A DNA stretch of 64,000 nt from Duganella zoogloeoides (GCF_034479515.1 NZ_CP140152.1:1550001-1614000); one strand, 5' to 3'; counted from the first letter of the stretch, positions 26,875-36,390 are shown. Program-made: numbers and translations. Notes: generated from the letters alone by a model not told the origin.

Positions 26875-28032
26875 TTAGCGCGGTCCCAGTGTGACCCAAT
26901 AACGCGTAAGACTGCGCTGGCGCAGCGGGAAGGTGCGGGTGAGCAGGGCCAGCGCGCGGTCGGTGTCCGTCAGCGGAAACACGCCGGAAATGCGCAAGCC
27001 CGCAACGCCCGGATCGCAGCCCAGGCGCCCGTGGCGATATCGCGACAGCTCGGCGAGCACCTCGGCCAGGCTGCGGTCGTTGACCAGCAAATGGCCCGAG
27101 CGCCACTGGCCGGCATTGTCCGGCGCGGCCTGCGCTGCCTCGGCCCTGCTGCGGGTAAAGCGCACCTGCTGGCCAGCGCGTAGCAGCGCCGGCTGATGAA
27201 CCGCGTTGGTTGCTGCTGGATTGCCTGCCGCAGAACCGCTTGGCGCAGGAACGCCGATCAAAGGATCGCCTGCCGCAGGATCGCTTACACCAGCACCGGT
27301 TGCCGCAGCACCTGCTCCGGCAACCGCGCCAGCGCATATCGCCACTGCATGCTCGAGTACCGCCACCTCGGTATAGCCACCGGACTGGCCCTCAAGTGGA
27401 GCATCGTACTGGCGCACCGTAAAGCGCGTGCCGAGCGCGGTCACGCTGCCTTGCGCCGTCTGCACGATGAACGGGCGCGGATCGGCTGCCTGTTGCGGCT
27501 GGCGCTGGCGCGCCGTCTCGATCAGCACGGCGCCGGCCCACAGCCGCACCACCCGTTCGGTACCGGTAAAACGTACATCGACGGCGGTGGCGGTGTCGAG
27601 CACCAGCAGCGAGCCATCGGCCAGCACGACCTCGCGTTGCTGGCCGATGCCGGTGCGGTAGTCGGCCAGCAACGGCCGCGCAAAACCCTGTTCGCCCGCG
27701 CCGCGCCAGGCCACGTAACCGAGCGTGCCGGTGGACGCCAGCAGCGCCACGCCGCGCAGCGCCTGGCGCCGGCTGCGCGCATGTTCGGTCATGCGCAGTG
27801 CGGGCGCGGCGATATTGGCGGGCACTTGCAGCAGCGCCGCGCGCATGGACTCGATCCGTTGCCAGGCGCGCCCGTGGTCCGGGTGGGCGGCCTGCCACTG
27901 GCGCCACGCCGCGCGTTCGGCATCGGTGATGGCGCCCGAGCACAGGCGTGCGTACCACGCCACCGCTTCCTTGCGGACCACGGCCTCGTCGCGCGGCGCC
28001 TGCGCATCGGTTGCGGGCAAACGGGCGTTCAT
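26875..28032 (-). CDS. FecR-type anti-sigma/signal transducer
   Basis: A 385-residue inner-membrane regulator. The cytoplasmic N-terminus is a DUF4880 sigma-binding domain (EAVAWYARLCSGAITDAERA, residues about 18-55), followed by a membrane span near residues 88-107 and a periplasmic FecR domain (DGSLLVLDTATAVDVRFTG, GSVTALGTRFTVRQYD). A secretin/STN-like C-terminus follows (SLAEVLAELSRYRHGRLG). An Ala/Gly/Pro-rich insert of about 50 residues (229-280) makes it longer than usual FecR (about 320). It passes the signal from the receptor to the FecI-type sigma factor, with whose stop it overlaps by ATGA. The receptor gene begins 101 bp downstream. Confidence 0.92.
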   Translation of the reverse strand: MNARLPATDAQAPRDEAVVRKEAVAWYARLCSGAITDAERAAWRQWQAAHPDHGRAWQRIESMRAALLQVPANIAAPALRMTEHARSRRQALRGVALLASTGTLGYVAWRGAGEQGFARPLLADYRTGIGQQREVVLADGSLLVLDTATAVDVRFTGTERVVRLWAGAVLIETARQRQPQQAADPRPFIVQTAQGSVTALGTRFTVRQYDAPLEGQSGGYTEVAVLEHAVAICAGAVAGAGAAATGAGVSDPAAGDPLIGVPAPSGSAAGNPAATNAVHQPALLRAGQQVRFTRSRAEAAQAAPDNAGQWRSGHLLVNDRSLAEVLAELSRYRHGRLGCDPGVAGLRISGVFPLTDTDRALALLTRTFPLRQRSLTRYWVTLGPR

Positions 28033-28541
28033 GGCGCCAGCAGGTAGCAGTGTTCGATGGCCTTGCACATGTGGTTGCCGACCGTGCGCCTGGTCACGCC
28101 CAGTTCCACCGCGATCTGCTCGTAGGTGAGGCCATCGAGTTGCGATAGCAGGAACGCCTGCCGCACCTGCGGTTTCAGTCCGTCGAGCATGGTGTCGATG
28201 GCCACCAGCGCTTCGAGCATGATGGCGCGTGTTTCCGGCGACGGCTGGTGGACGTCGGGCAGGGCGGCCAGCGCATCGAGGTAAGCGCGTTCGACATCCT
28301 TGCGGCGGAAAAAGTCGGCCATCAGGCCGCGCGCGATGGTGCCCAGGTAGGCGCGCGGCGCGCGCAGTGCCGGCGCCTGGGCCGGGCTGCTGCGGGTGAG
28401 CACGCGCACAAAGGTATCGTGCGCCAGATCGGCGGCATCGCCGGCATTGCCCATCTTGCGGCGCAGCCAGCCGTGCAGCCAACCGTGGTGGTCGCTGTAC
28501 AGGGTGGCGGCGCTATTGTCGTGGAGGGTAATGGGCGGCAC
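28029..28541 (-). CDS. FecI-type ECF sigma factor
   Basis: A 170-residue extracytoplasmic-function sigma factor. Region 2 spans about residues 15-80 (GNAGDAADLAHDTFVRVL, RAPRAYLGTIARGLMADFFRR) and region 4 about 115-165 (FLLSQLDGLTYEQIAVELGV, RRTVGNHMCKAIEHC). FecI-type factors drive the linked TonB receptor gene when the siderophore is bound. The start is a GTG at 28541 with a weak ribosome site. A near-consensus Fur box lies 15 bp upstream. The downstream FecR-type gene overlaps by 4 bp. Confidence 0.93.
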   Translation of the reverse strand: MPPITLHDNSAATLYSDHHGWLHGWLRRKMGNAGDAADLAHDTFVRVLTRSSPAQAPALRAPRAYLGTIARGLMADFFRRKDVERAYLDALAALPDVHQPSPETRAIMLEALVAIDTMLDGLKPQVRQAFLLSQLDGLTYEQIAVELGVTRRTVGNHMCKAIEHCYLLAP

Positions 28542-28556
28542 GATGGTTCTATATCA

Positions 28557-28574
28557 AATGGTAATCATTCTCAT
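28557..28574 (-). promoter_or_regulatory. Fur box controlling the FecI-type sigma factor
   Basis: AATGGTAATCATTCTCAT (plus strand) matches 16 of 18 positions of the core AATGATAATCATTATCAT. It ends 15 bp before the GTG of the sigma-factor gene. Ferric-uptake repression of the sigma, FecR and receptor operon follows from this. Confidence 0.85.
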
Positions 28575-28668
28575 CTGAGTGATCATAACATCCCTCCCGC
28601 GTGTGCGCCACCACCAACAATCGGACGCACGCGCGGGTGCTGCGCCGCACAAGCAAGCTGTACTTCGC

Positions 28669-28674
28669 TATAAT
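28669..28674 (+). promoter_or_regulatory. Possible -10 box of ppa
   Basis: A perfect TATAAT lies 54 bp before the ppa start. No good -35 hexamer was seen at the proper distance, so this is a weak call. Confidence 0.35.
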
Positions 28675-28727
28675 TACGCGGTTAATCCATTGTCCAATTG
28701 TCAGCACCCCTCCAACAAGGAAAACCC

Positions 28728-29270
28728 ATGAGCTTGAATAAAGTGCCTTCGGGCCGCGATGTGCCTAACGACTTCAACGTGATCATCGAAATTCCGATGA
28801 ACGCCGATCCGATCAAGTACGAAGTCGATAAAGATTCCGGCGCGATTTTCGTGGACCGTTTCATGGGCACCGCCATGCATTACCCATGCAACTATGGCTA
28901 CGTGCCGAACACCCTGTCGGATGACGGCGACCCGGTGGACGTACTGGTGATCACCCCGTTCCCGCTGATCCCTGGCGTGGTCGTGCGTTGCCGTCCTATC
29001 GGCGTGCTGAAAATGACCGACGAATCCGGTGAAGACGCCAAAGTCCTGGCCGTGCCGGTCGATAAAGTACTGTCGATCTACAGCCACTGGCAAAAGCCGG
29101 AAGACCTGAACGAACTGCGCCTGCGCCAGATCCAGCACTTCTTCGAGCATTACAAGGATCTGGAAAAAGGCAAATGGGTCAAGATCGACGGCTGGTACGG
29201 CGTGGAAGATGCCAAACAAGAAATCCTGAACGGCGTTGCGTCGTACAACAAGGAAAACGCTGCCGGCTAA
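28728..29270 (+). CDS. ppa: Inorganic pyrophosphatase
   Basis: A 180-residue family I soluble pyrophosphatase that hydrolyses PPi to two phosphates and pulls biosynthetic reactions forward. Conserved residues include [41 protein letters not shown] (the metal-binding Asp cluster, DDGDPVDVL), KVLAVPVDK and the C-terminal [15 protein letters not shown]. Length is normal (E. coli 176). The ATG at 28728 has an AAGGAA site. A strong terminator follows 20 bp after the stop, so it is monocistronic. Confidence 0.97.
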   Translation: MSLNKVPSGRDVPNDFNVIIEIPMNADPIKYEVDKDSGAIFVDRFMGTAMHYPCNYGYVPNTLSDDGDPVDVLVITPFPLIPGVVVRCRPIGVLKMTDESGEDAKVLAVPVDKVLSIYSHWQKPEDLNELRLRQIQHFFEHYKDLEKGKWVKIDGWYGVEDAKQEILNGVASYNKENAAG

Positions 29271-29290
29271 CCCGCCAGCGCGTTCCATCA

Positions 29291-29326
29291 AAAAGCCCGG
29301 CTGCATTGCGCAGCCGGGCTTTTTTG
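29291..29326 (+). terminator. ppa intrinsic terminator
   Basis: A 14-bp perfect stem (AAAAGCCCGGCTGC with GCAGCCGGGCTTTT, 5-base loop) followed by T residues. It may also serve the convergent YciI-like gene. Confidence 0.92.
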
Positions 29327-29342
29327 CTTTCGACGCCGCCGT

Positions 29343-29639
29343 TCAGGCGCGGCTGGCCAGATGCAGCATCGGATGATGTACATAGTGCCCCACACCGTTG
29401 CGCACGAGCGGGTCCCGCGCCGTCAGCGCGTCGATGTCCTGGTCGTCGGCGATGCGGTACAGCGACACACCGTAGGCGCCGGCCGGGTCCAGTACCGGGC
29501 CGTGCGCCACGATCAGCCCCTGCGCCATCAGGTCGTTCAGGAAGGCGCCGTGTGCGGCCATCCATTGCTGCTCGTCGGCCGACATGGTGGCCAGGAAGTC
29601 CGCGCGGGGCGGGATGAATTGGCACAGGTAGTTTTTCAT
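29343..29639 (-). CDS. YciI-like (YCII domain) protein
   Basis: A 98-residue cytosolic protein with a YCII-related fold: MKNYLCQFIPPRADFLATMS, then HGAFLNDLMAQGLIVAHGPV and the conserved Asp/His positions of the ferredoxin-like fold. Family members include dienelactone-type hydrolases and chlorinated muconate lactone enzymes, but most have no known substrate. Its ATG overlaps the stop of the upstream SDR gene (ATGA, 29636-29639), so the two are co-translated and may act on related substrates. Confidence 0.83.
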   Translation of the reverse strand: MKNYLCQFIPPRADFLATMSADEQQWMAAHGAFLNDLMAQGLIVAHGPVLDPAGAYGVSLYRIADDQDIDALTARDPLVRNGVGHYVHHPMLHLASRA

Positions 29640-30445
29640 GATGCCGCCTCGGTCACGCTCTTGTGGATGGCGCTTTCAAACATCTTCGGCAAGTACTGCT
29701 GCAGGAACAGGATCATGCCGGTCATTTTACCCACCGGGTTGCTGAAGCGCGGCCGCGCCGTGCCGATCAGGCCGACGATGGTGTTCACCACCGCGTCCGG
29801 CGCCTGCGCTTCGGCAATGCCTTTGCGGGTGGCGGCGTCGGCCTTGCGGCGGTACGTATCGTAGTCGTGAATGGTGTTTTTCTTGGCGGCCACGGCGTTA
29901 TGGCCCAGTTGGGTCTTGAACCACATCGGTTCGACCATGCTGACCTGGATGTTGAACTGGTCGAGTTCGAAACGCAGCGCCTTGAAATAGCCCTGCACCG
30001 CGTGCTTGGATGCCGTGTAAAACGCCAGGTTGGGCGAGCCAAGCAGACCGACTATGGAACTGACGGTAACGATTTGCCCCTGCTTGCGGGCGCGGAAGTG
30101 GGGCAGCAGGGCGTTGGTCACCGCCACCGTGCCCCAGAAATTGGTCTCGAACTGCTCGCGGCCCAGCGCCAGCGGGGTTTCCTCGGCGAGACCGGTCACC
30201 ATGTAGCCGGCGTTGTTGACCAGCACATCGAGGTGGTCCACTTTGGAAAACAGCAGCGCCGGCAAGTTCGCCACCGACTGCGCGTCGTCGAGGTCCAGCG
30301 GCAGCAGGGTAAACGGCACGGCGGCGGCATATTTTTCCGGTTGGCGGCTGGTGCCGATGACCTGGTAGCCGCGCTGGTGGAGGGTGGTGGCGAGCATCAG
30401 CCCGAAGCCCGACGAGGCGCCGGTGATCAGCACAGTCTTTTTCAT
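29636..30445 (-). CDS. Short-chain dehydrogenase/reductase
   Basis: A 269-residue classical SDR oxidoreductase. The cofactor-binding TGASSGFG motif is at residues about 8-15, NNAG is near 90, and the catalytic Ser and the YTASK pair (Tyr and Lys) lie around 140-160. The early GTSRQPEKY after the second strand suggests NADP preference. The substrate is unknown. The ATG at 30445 has an AAGGGAAA site. It is divergent from an AraC-type regulator, and the shared 179-bp region holds three copies of a likely operator, so it is probably that regulator's target. Confidence 0.92.
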   Translation of the reverse strand: MKKTVLITGASSGFGLMLATTLHQRGYQVIGTSRQPEKYAAAVPFTLLPLDLDDAQSVANLPALLFSKVDHLDVLVNNAGYMVTGLAEETPLALGREQFETNFWGTVAVTNALLPHFRARKQGQIVTVSSIVGLLGSPNLAFYTASKHAVQGYFKALRFELDQFNIQVSMVEPMWFKTQLGHNAVAAKKNTIHDYDTYRRKADAATRKGIAEAQAPDAVVNTIVGLIGTARPRFSNPVGKMTGMILFLQQYLPKMFESAIHKSVTEAAS

Positions 30446-30514
30446 GATGTTTCCCTTGGTGTCAGTTTGCGATGAACGAACTTTGCCTGCGAAACGCGGC
30501 GGTGACACTCGCGC

Positions 30515-30583
30515 AACGCGCCAACATGACTGCCAAACGCGCCAACTTCGCCGCACGCTGCGTGCCGATGCGATTGGCGCGTT
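30515..30583. promoter_or_regulatory. Three AACGCGCCAA operator-like sites between the SDR and AraC genes
   Basis: AACGCGCCAAC occurs at 30515-30525 and 30536-30546 as perfect direct repeats exactly 21 bp (two helical turns) apart. Its inverted copy TTGGCGCGTT is at 30574-30583. Direct repeats of this spacing are typical AraC/XylS-family binding sites. They lie between the divergent SDR and AraC-type genes. Confidence 0.7.
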
Positions 30584-30624
30584 CGGCGATTGCCGTGGCG
30601 CGATCGGCCCGCTAGACTGATTGC

Positions 30625-31713
30625 ATGGAAACTCATATCGCTACCTTGCATCATCATGCCCGCAGTCGCGCACTCGACTATGCGGTCTGGCCGGGCTGGC
30701 GCGTGCTGATGGAAGACGCCGGTTTGCGCACGGCGCCCGTGTTGCGCCGCGCGGGGCTGCCTGGTGACCTGTTCGCGCGGCCCCAGGTCAGGCTAGATCC
30801 GCAGCAGTTCTTTCAACTGTGGCAAGCGCTTGAGGCCGAGGCGCTGTCGCTCGATTCCGATCTGCCGGCGCCGCTGCGCATCGCCCGGGTGATGACCGCC
30901 GACTGGTTCGATCCGGAATTGTTTGCCGCGCTCTGCAGCCCCGATCTCGGCAGCGCACTCGCACGCATTGCAACGTATGTACGGCTGATTGCGCCGATGC
31001 AGTTTCACGTCGAGCGCGGCAGCCGGCAAAGCCGGCTCACCATCGACTTTCTCGGCGGCGTGATGGCGGCGCCGACGGTGTTCCTGGCGTTCAAGCTGAT
31101 CTTCTTCGTGGGACTGGCGCGGCTGGCGACGCGGTCCCCGGTCCGACCGCTGCAGGTGGGGTTGCCGGGGCCGCCAACCGGCGCCGATGCCTCGCTCTAC
31201 GAGGAATTTTTTGGCGCAACGATCCAGCCCGCACCGCTGGCAACGCTGGTATTTTCCAATGAAGACATGGATCGGCCGTTTTTAACGGAGAACCACAAGA
31301 TGTGGCAGGTGTTCGAGCCCGGACTGCGCCAGCGCTTGGCCGACCTTGATTGCACTGCCGGCATGGCCGAGCGGGTGCGCAGCCTGCTGCTCGAGTTGTT
31401 GCCCGCCGGGGCGGTGTCGATGGGGGAAGTCAGTCGCAAGCTGGCGGTCAGCACTCGTACCTTGCAGCGCAAGCTGCACGAGGAGGGCACGACGTTCCAG
31501 CGTACGCTCGACGCCGTGCGCGATGCGCTGGCCCATCACTACCTGGGTAGCACCGCCATGTCGGCGGCGGAAATCTCGTTTCTGCTGGGATTTGAAGACG
31601 CCAATTCCTTCGCCCGGGCGTTCCAGGGCTGGACCGGCCATACGCCGCAAACGGTACGCAATCGATTGCGGGAAGCGGCGGCGACGTCTGCTGCGTCCAT
31701 GCGCAGCAAGTGA
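30625..31713 (+). CDS. AraC family transcriptional regulator (OruR/ArgR-like)
   Basis: A 362-residue regulator. An N-terminal arabinose-binding-type domain (PF12625 type, residues about 30-215) is followed by a C-terminal AraC helix-turn-helix pair (about 265-350: MGEVSRKLAVSTRTLQRKLH, AAEISFLLGFEDANSFARAF). This architecture is common in activators of catabolic operons in beta- and gamma-proteobacteria. It is transcribed divergently from an SDR and YciI-like operon, its probable target. The effector is unknown. Confidence 0.9.
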   Translation: METHIATLHHHARSRALDYAVWPGWRVLMEDAGLRTAPVLRRAGLPGDLFARPQVRLDPQQFFQLWQALEAEALSLDSDLPAPLRIARVMTADWFDPELFAALCSPDLGSALARIATYVRLIAPMQFHVERGSRQSRLTIDFLGGVMAAPTVFLAFKLIFFVGLARLATRSPVRPLQVGLPGPPTGADASLYEEFFGATIQPAPLATLVFSNEDMDRPFLTENHKMWQVFEPGLRQRLADLDCTAGMAERVRSLLLELLPAGAVSMGEVSRKLAVSTRTLQRKLHEEGTTFQRTLDAVRDALAHHYLGSTAMSAAEISFLLGFEDANSFARAFQGWTGHTPQTVRNRLREAAATSAASMRSK

Positions 31714-31756
31714 AGGGCGGGGCGCGTGCGATATGGCCGCGCCCGGCCGTGCCGAG

Positions 31757-32431
31757 TCAGTTGCGGGCGTAAGCCTCGGCGTTGGATTCCGCACCGGCTT
31801 CGATACCGGCCAGTTCGGCTTCCGCCTCGCGGCGCAGGCGCGACATGTACTGCGGCGTGATGCCCAGGTACGAAGCGATGGCCCGCTGCGAGATGCGTGC
31901 TTCCAGGCCGGGATATTCCTCGCGGAATGCGGCCAGGCGCTCCTGGGCCGAGGTCTCACCGGTGGCGTAGGCGCGCTGGGCCAGGTTGTGCATGCCGTGC
32001 ATGGCCGCCTGCAGGTGGTAATGCTGCATCACCTCGCTTTGGGCGCGCAGGGCGCTGGCCTGGGTCCAGTCGAGCGTAAAGCCGTGGATCGTGGTTTCCG
32101 CCACCAGGAACTGCACGGCCGGCTGGCCATTCTCACCGGCGATCAGGTCGGTGAGGGTAGTGGCCGACTCCCCTTCGCGATAAAAGCGCAGGGTGACCTC
32201 CACGCCGTCGCGGTTGAAGAACCCGCTGCGCGCCACGCCGCTGGCCAGCCAGTGTACCTGGGTGGCGACGGCGCCGGCACGCTGCAGGAACTCGCCCTTG
32301 CGCACGGTAAATGGCTGGGCGATCTGCGCCAGCTGGTCGGTGACATTGGTATAAGCCTCTTCGGTAACACCAAGACGTTTCATCGTCGCGGCCTTGAAGC
32401 GGTTCCGTTGTTTTATAAAATCTGCATTCAT
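31757..32431 (-). CDS. Crp/Fnr family transcriptional regulator
   Basis: A 224-residue regulator with an N-terminal cyclic-nucleotide-binding-like beta-roll (about 35-115; FTVRKGEFLQRAGAVATQVH) and a C-terminal helix-turn-helix (RISQRAIASYLGITPQYMSR, about 180-200). The cAMP-contacting Arg/Glu motif of Crp is not obvious and no Cys cluster of FNR is present, so the ligand is uncertain. The start at 32431 is just downstream of a palindrome (32440-32454) that may be an autoregulatory site. It is convergent with the AraC gene. Confidence 0.85.
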   Translation of the reverse strand: MNADFIKQRNRFKAATMKRLGVTEEAYTNVTDQLAQIAQPFTVRKGEFLQRAGAVATQVHWLASGVARSGFFNRDGVEVTLRFYREGESATTLTDLIAGENGQPAVQFLVAETTIHGFTLDWTQASALRAQSEVMQHYHLQAAMHGMHNLAQRAYATGETSAQERLAAFREEYPGLEARISQRAIASYLGITPQYMSRLRREAEAELAGIEAGAESNAEAYARN

Positions 32432-32439
32432 TGTTTTAC

Positions 32440-32454
32440 GTCACGTGTTGTGAC
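32440..32454. promoter_or_regulatory. Inverted repeat before the Crp/Fnr gene
   Basis: GTCAC and GTGAC form a palindrome with a 5-base spacer, flanked by T- and A-runs (TTTTAC on one side, AAAA on the other). It sits 9 bp upstream of the start codon. Binding here would block translation initiation or transcription, consistent with autoregulation. Confidence 0.45.
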
Positions 32455-32594
32455 AAAACCGTCAACGGGCATAGAGTATAGGCGCGTTTGAAAATGCTGT
32501 GAAGCAAACTGGTTTCATCCATGGTCAGATAGTTGCTACCGCTAACATTCTACCCTTTTAACGAAATCCTCACATAATTACGTAAGGGTTACCC

Positions 32595-33716
32595 TTATTT
32601 GAACGGCGCGTGCTCGGCCAACTCGTCGATATATTCCTCGATGGCGGCAGTTTCCTGCGCCAGGAAATCGCCGATGGCGGCGGCAAAACGCGGGTCCGCC
32701 ACCCAGTGCGCCGACCACGTGGGCGTGGGCGATAGGCCGCGCGACATCTTGTGCACGCCCTGGGCGCCGCCCTCGAAACGGGCGATGCCGTGCGCAATGC
32801 AATACTCGATCGCTTGCACGTAACAGGTTTCAAAATGCAGGCCCGAGACAAATTCCGTCGTGCCCCAGTAGCGGCCGTACATGATGCCGCCGCCCACCAG
32901 GTTGAGCGCCACGGCCACCGGCTGGTCGCCGCGCTGCGCCAGCACGATCATCAGGTTGTCGGCCATGTGTTCGCGCAATTGCTCGAAAAAGGCCAGGCTC
33001 AGGTAGGGTCTGTTGCCATGGGCCTGGTACGTGGACACGTAGCAGCGGTAAAAGAACGCCATCACCTCCTGCGTGATGGCGGCGCCGGCCAGGTGCTGGA
33101 AGGTGATGCCGGCGTCAAACACGCGGCGGCGGTCCTGGCGGATCTTCTTGCGCTTGTCCATCTTGAAGCTGGCCAGGAACGCGTCGAAATCGGCGTAGCC
33201 GGGATTTTCCCAGTGGAACTGCACTCCTTCGCGCAGCATGAAGCCGGCCGCTTGCAGCGCTTGCCGGTCCTGCTCGTCGGGGAACAGGATGTGCAGCGAC
33301 GAGGTTTCCAACTGTTGCGCCACTTGCAGCACGGCGCGCGCGAGCAGGGCGCGGTCGTCAGGCGTGCGCGCCAGCAGGCGCCTGCCGGTCACCGGCGAGA
33401 ACGGCACCGCCGAGAGCAGCTTCGGATAGTATTCGATGCCGTTGCGGTGGAAGGCGTCGGCCCAGGCGTGATCGAATACATATTCGCCGCGGCTGTGATG
33501 CTTGAGGTAGAGCGGCATGGCGCCGTGCAGCACGCCGTCGCGGTACATGACCAGGTAGCGCGGGGTCCAGCCCGTTTGTGGGCAGGCGCAGCGGGTGGTG
33601 TGCAGCGTGTGCAAAAAGCGGTATGCCAGCGTGGGATTGTCGCCGGCCAGCGCTTGCCACTGCTGCTCGTCCACGCCCTCCAGCGACTCGATGATCGAAA
33701 ACTCTGCTTCTGACAC
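32595..33716 (-). CDS. FemAB/GNAT-like (DUF482) acyltransferase
   Basis: A 373-residue protein of the peptidogalycan biosynthesis/recognition (PF04339, DUF482) family with GNAT-like folds. Conserved blocks include HAWADAFHRNGIEYYPKLLS, KMDKRKKIRQDRRRVFDAGI, GRYWGTTEFVSGLHFETCYY-like sequence and EGGAQGVHKMSRGLSP. The family is predicted to transfer aminoacyl groups, by relation to FemAB, but no substrate is established. The start is a GTG at 33716 with a perfect AGGAGG site five bases upstream; the frame is open further upstream to 33815 but without such a site. It is divergent from nadE. Confidence 0.88.
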   Translation of the reverse strand: MSEAEFSIIESLEGVDEQQWQALAGDNPTLAYRFLHTLHTTRCACPQTGWTPRYLVMYRDGVLHGAMPLYLKHHSRGEYVFDHAWADAFHRNGIEYYPKLLSAVPFSPVTGRRLLARTPDDRALLARAVLQVAQQLETSSLHILFPDEQDRQALQAAGFMLREGVQFHWENPGYADFDAFLASFKMDKRKKIRQDRRRVFDAGITFQHLAGAAITQEVMAFFYRCYVSTYQAHGNRPYLSLAFFEQLREHMADNLMIVLAQRGDQPVAVALNLVGGGIMYGRYWGTTEFVSGLHFETCYVQAIEYCIAHGIARFEGGAQGVHKMSRGLSPTPTWSAHWVADPRFAAAIGDFLAQETAAIEEYIDELAEHAPFK

Positions 33717-33832
33717 ACTGCCTCCTGCCCATGATGGTAGGCCAAGTCTAGCGTATCCACGCCCTTTGCGTTGGCGGTGCGCATGCGATAATTGGATTCC
33801 ATGCCTGTGCACCACCGTCGGAAAGATCCTTT

Positions 33833-35887
33833 ATGAGCTCGAATTTCCTCAATCTGTACACCCACGATTTCGCCCGCGTGGCCATTGCCGCGCCGGTGTG
33901 CCGCATCGCCGACCCCGCCTACAACGCCGAGCAGACCATTTTGCTGGCCAGCCAGGCGGCGGAGCAGGGCGCGGCCCTGGTGGCGTTCCCGGAACTGGGC
34001 CTGGCCGCCTATACCTGCGATGACCTGTTCCACCAGCGCGCCCTGCTCGACGCCTGCCTCGATGCGCTGGCGGAGATCGTCAACGCCTCGTTGCAGTGGA
34101 AGATGGCGGTCGTGGTGGGCGTTCCGCTGCGGGTGGAGCACCAGCTGTACAACTGCGCGGTGGTGGTGGCCAACGGCCAGATCCAGGGCGTGGTGCCCAA
34201 GTCGTACCTGCCCAACTACGGCGAGTTCTACGAAGCGCGCCAGTTCAGCAGCGGCGACTACGCGGTGGCGGTCGAGATGGACTTGCTCGGTGAACGCGTG
34301 CAGTTCGGCGCCGGGTTGCTGTTCGAGGTGGCCGACGTGCCGCTGCTCAAATTCCACGTCGAGATCTGCGAAGACGTGTGGGTGCCGGTGCCGCCGTCGT
34401 CGTTCGCGGCGCTGGCCGGCGCCACGGTACTGGTCAACCTGTCGGCCTCCAACGCGGTGATCGGCAAGGCCGGTTACCGCAACCAGCTGGTCGGCAACCA
34501 GTCGGCGCGCTGCATTGCCGCCTACCTGTACACGTCGGCCGGCGGCGGCGAGTCCACCACCGACATGGCGTGGGACGGCCAGGGCGTGATCTTCGAGAAC
34601 GGCGAACTGCTGGCCGAATCGAAACGGTTTACCGACGAACCGGTGCTCACCTTTGCCGACATCGACCTTGAGCGCCTGTCGCGCGAGCGGATGCGCATGA
34701 ATACATTCGCCCAATCGGTGCAGCGCCACGCGGCCGAAGTCAACAAGTTCCGCACCGTGTTCTTCGAGCTGGAGCTGTCGCGTGAAGAGCCGCTGGCGCT
34801 GCGCCGCTGCGTCGAGCGCTTCCCGTACGTGCCGGCCGATGCGCGCCGCCGCGACGAGCGCTGCAACGAGGTCTACAACATCCAGGTGCAGGCGCTGGCG
34901 CAGCGCCTCAGTTCCAGTGGCATCAAGAAGGTGGTGATCGGCGTCTCGGGCGGGCTCGATTCCACCCACGCGCTGCTGGTGTGTGCGCGCGTGATGGACA
35001 AGCTGGGCTTGCCGCGCACCAACATCCTGGCCTATACCATGCCCGGCTTTGCCACCAGCGAGCGTACGCTCAAGCAGGCGCACGCGTTGATGCAGCTGGT
35101 CGGCTGTTCGGCCCAGGAAATCGATATCCGCCCCAGCTGCATCCAGATGCTCAAGGACCTGGGGCACCCGTACTCCGAGGGCCAGGCGCAGTACGACATC
35201 ACGTTCGAGAACGTGCAGGCCGGCGAGCGTACCAACCACCTGTTCCGGCTGGCCAACCACCACGGCGGCATCGTGGTCGGTACCGGCGACCTGAGCGAGC
35301 TGGCGCTGGGCTGGTGCACGTACGGCGTGGGCGACCATATGTCGCACTACAACGTCAACGCCAGCGTGCCGAAGACGCTGATCTCGCACCTGGTGCGCTG
35401 GGTGGCCGAATCGGGCGTGATCGGCCGCAATGATGCGCAAGTGCTGCTCGACATCCTCGGCACCGAAATCAGTCCCGAGCTGGTGCCCGGCACCGCCGGT
35501 GGCCAGCCCGAGCAGCGCACCGAGAGCACCATCGGCCCATACGAGCTGCAAGATTTTAATTTGTACTACGTGCTGCGCTTCGGCTTTGCGCCGTCCAAGG
35601 TGGCGTTCCTGGCGCTCAACGCCTGGCGCGACAGGACGCTCGGCCGCTGGCCCGATGGCGACCACGTGGCGCGCAACCAGTACGACCTGGCAGCGATCAA
35701 GCACAACCTCGGGATTTTCCTCGACCGTTTCTTCCGTACCAGCCAGTTCAAGCGTAGCTGCGTGCCGAACGGACCGAAGGTGGGCAGCGGCGGCTCGCTG
35801 TCGCCGCGCGGCGACTGGCGGGCGCCAAGCGATGGCCAAAGCGTTGTCTGGATGGAAGAATTACGCGCCATTCCGGTGCACGACTGA
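33833..35887 (+). CDS. nadE: Glutamine-dependent NAD+ synthetase
   Basis: A 684-residue two-domain enzyme that amidates nicotinic acid adenine dinucleotide to NAD+. The nitrilase-type glutaminase domain has the catalytic Glu in [11 protein letters not shown] (about 54), Lys in [13 protein letters not shown] (about 122) and Cys in EICEDVWVP (about 178). The synthetase domain has the P-loop SGGLDST (about 371) and [20 protein letters not shown]. Length matches the long mycobacterial-type NadE. glnB follows after 111 bp, an arrangement common in beta-proteobacteria. Confidence 0.96.
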   Translation: MSSNFLNLYTHDFARVAIAAPVCRIADPAYNAEQTILLASQAAEQGAALVAFPELGLAAYTCDDLFHQRALLDACLDALAEIVNASLQWKMAVVVGVPLRVEHQLYNCAVVVANGQIQGVVPKSYLPNYGEFYEARQFSSGDYAVAVEMDLLGERVQFGAGLLFEVADVPLLKFHVEICEDVWVPVPPSSFAALAGATVLVNLSASNAVIGKAGYRNQLVGNQSARCIAAYLYTSAGGGESTTDMAWDGQGVIFENGELLAESKRFTDEPVLTFADIDLERLSRERMRMNTFAQSVQRHAAEVNKFRTVFFELELSREEPLALRRCVERFPYVPADARRRDERCNEVYNIQVQALAQRLSSSGIKKVVIGVSGGLDSTHALLVCARVMDKLGLPRTNILAYTMPGFATSERTLKQAHALMQLVGCSAQEIDIRPSCIQMLKDLGHPYSEGQAQYDITFENVQAGERTNHLFRLANHHGGIVVGTGDLSELALGWCTYGVGDHMSHYNVNASVPKTLISHLVRWVAESGVIGRNDAQVLLDILGTEISPELVPGTAGGQPEQRTESTIGPYELQDFNLYYVLRFGFAPSKVAFLALNAWRDRTLGRWPDGDHVARNQYDLAAIKHNLGIFLDRFFRTSQFKRSCVPNGPKVGSGGSLSPRGDWRAPSDGQSVVWMEELRAIPVHD

Positions 35888-36337
<450 letters not shown>

Positions 36338-36350
36338 ATCAGTTCAATAC

Positions 36351-36372
36351 GTCACTCCCGCCCGGGAGTGAC
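36351..36372. terminator. Hairpin between convergent glnB and the PEP-CTERM gene
   Basis: A 10-bp perfect stem (GTCACTCCCG with CGGGAGTGAC, 2-base loop). It lies 13 bp after the glnB stop and 18 bp from the convergent gene's stop. It lacks a long T-tract, so termination efficiency is uncertain. Confidence 0.6.
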
Positions 36373-36390
36373 GCAGCCGCCGCCGTCGTT

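Noticed and set aside
31720..31744. GC-rich inverted repeat (GGGCGCG/CGCGCCC) between the AraC and Crp/Fnr genes as terminator
   Set aside because: The 7-bp stem lies between convergent genes but has no T-tract on either strand and could arise by chance in this GC-rich sequence.
33389..35839. An 816-codon minus-strand frame opposite nadE
   Set aside because: Antisense shadow of nadE running into the next gene in another frame; no domain.
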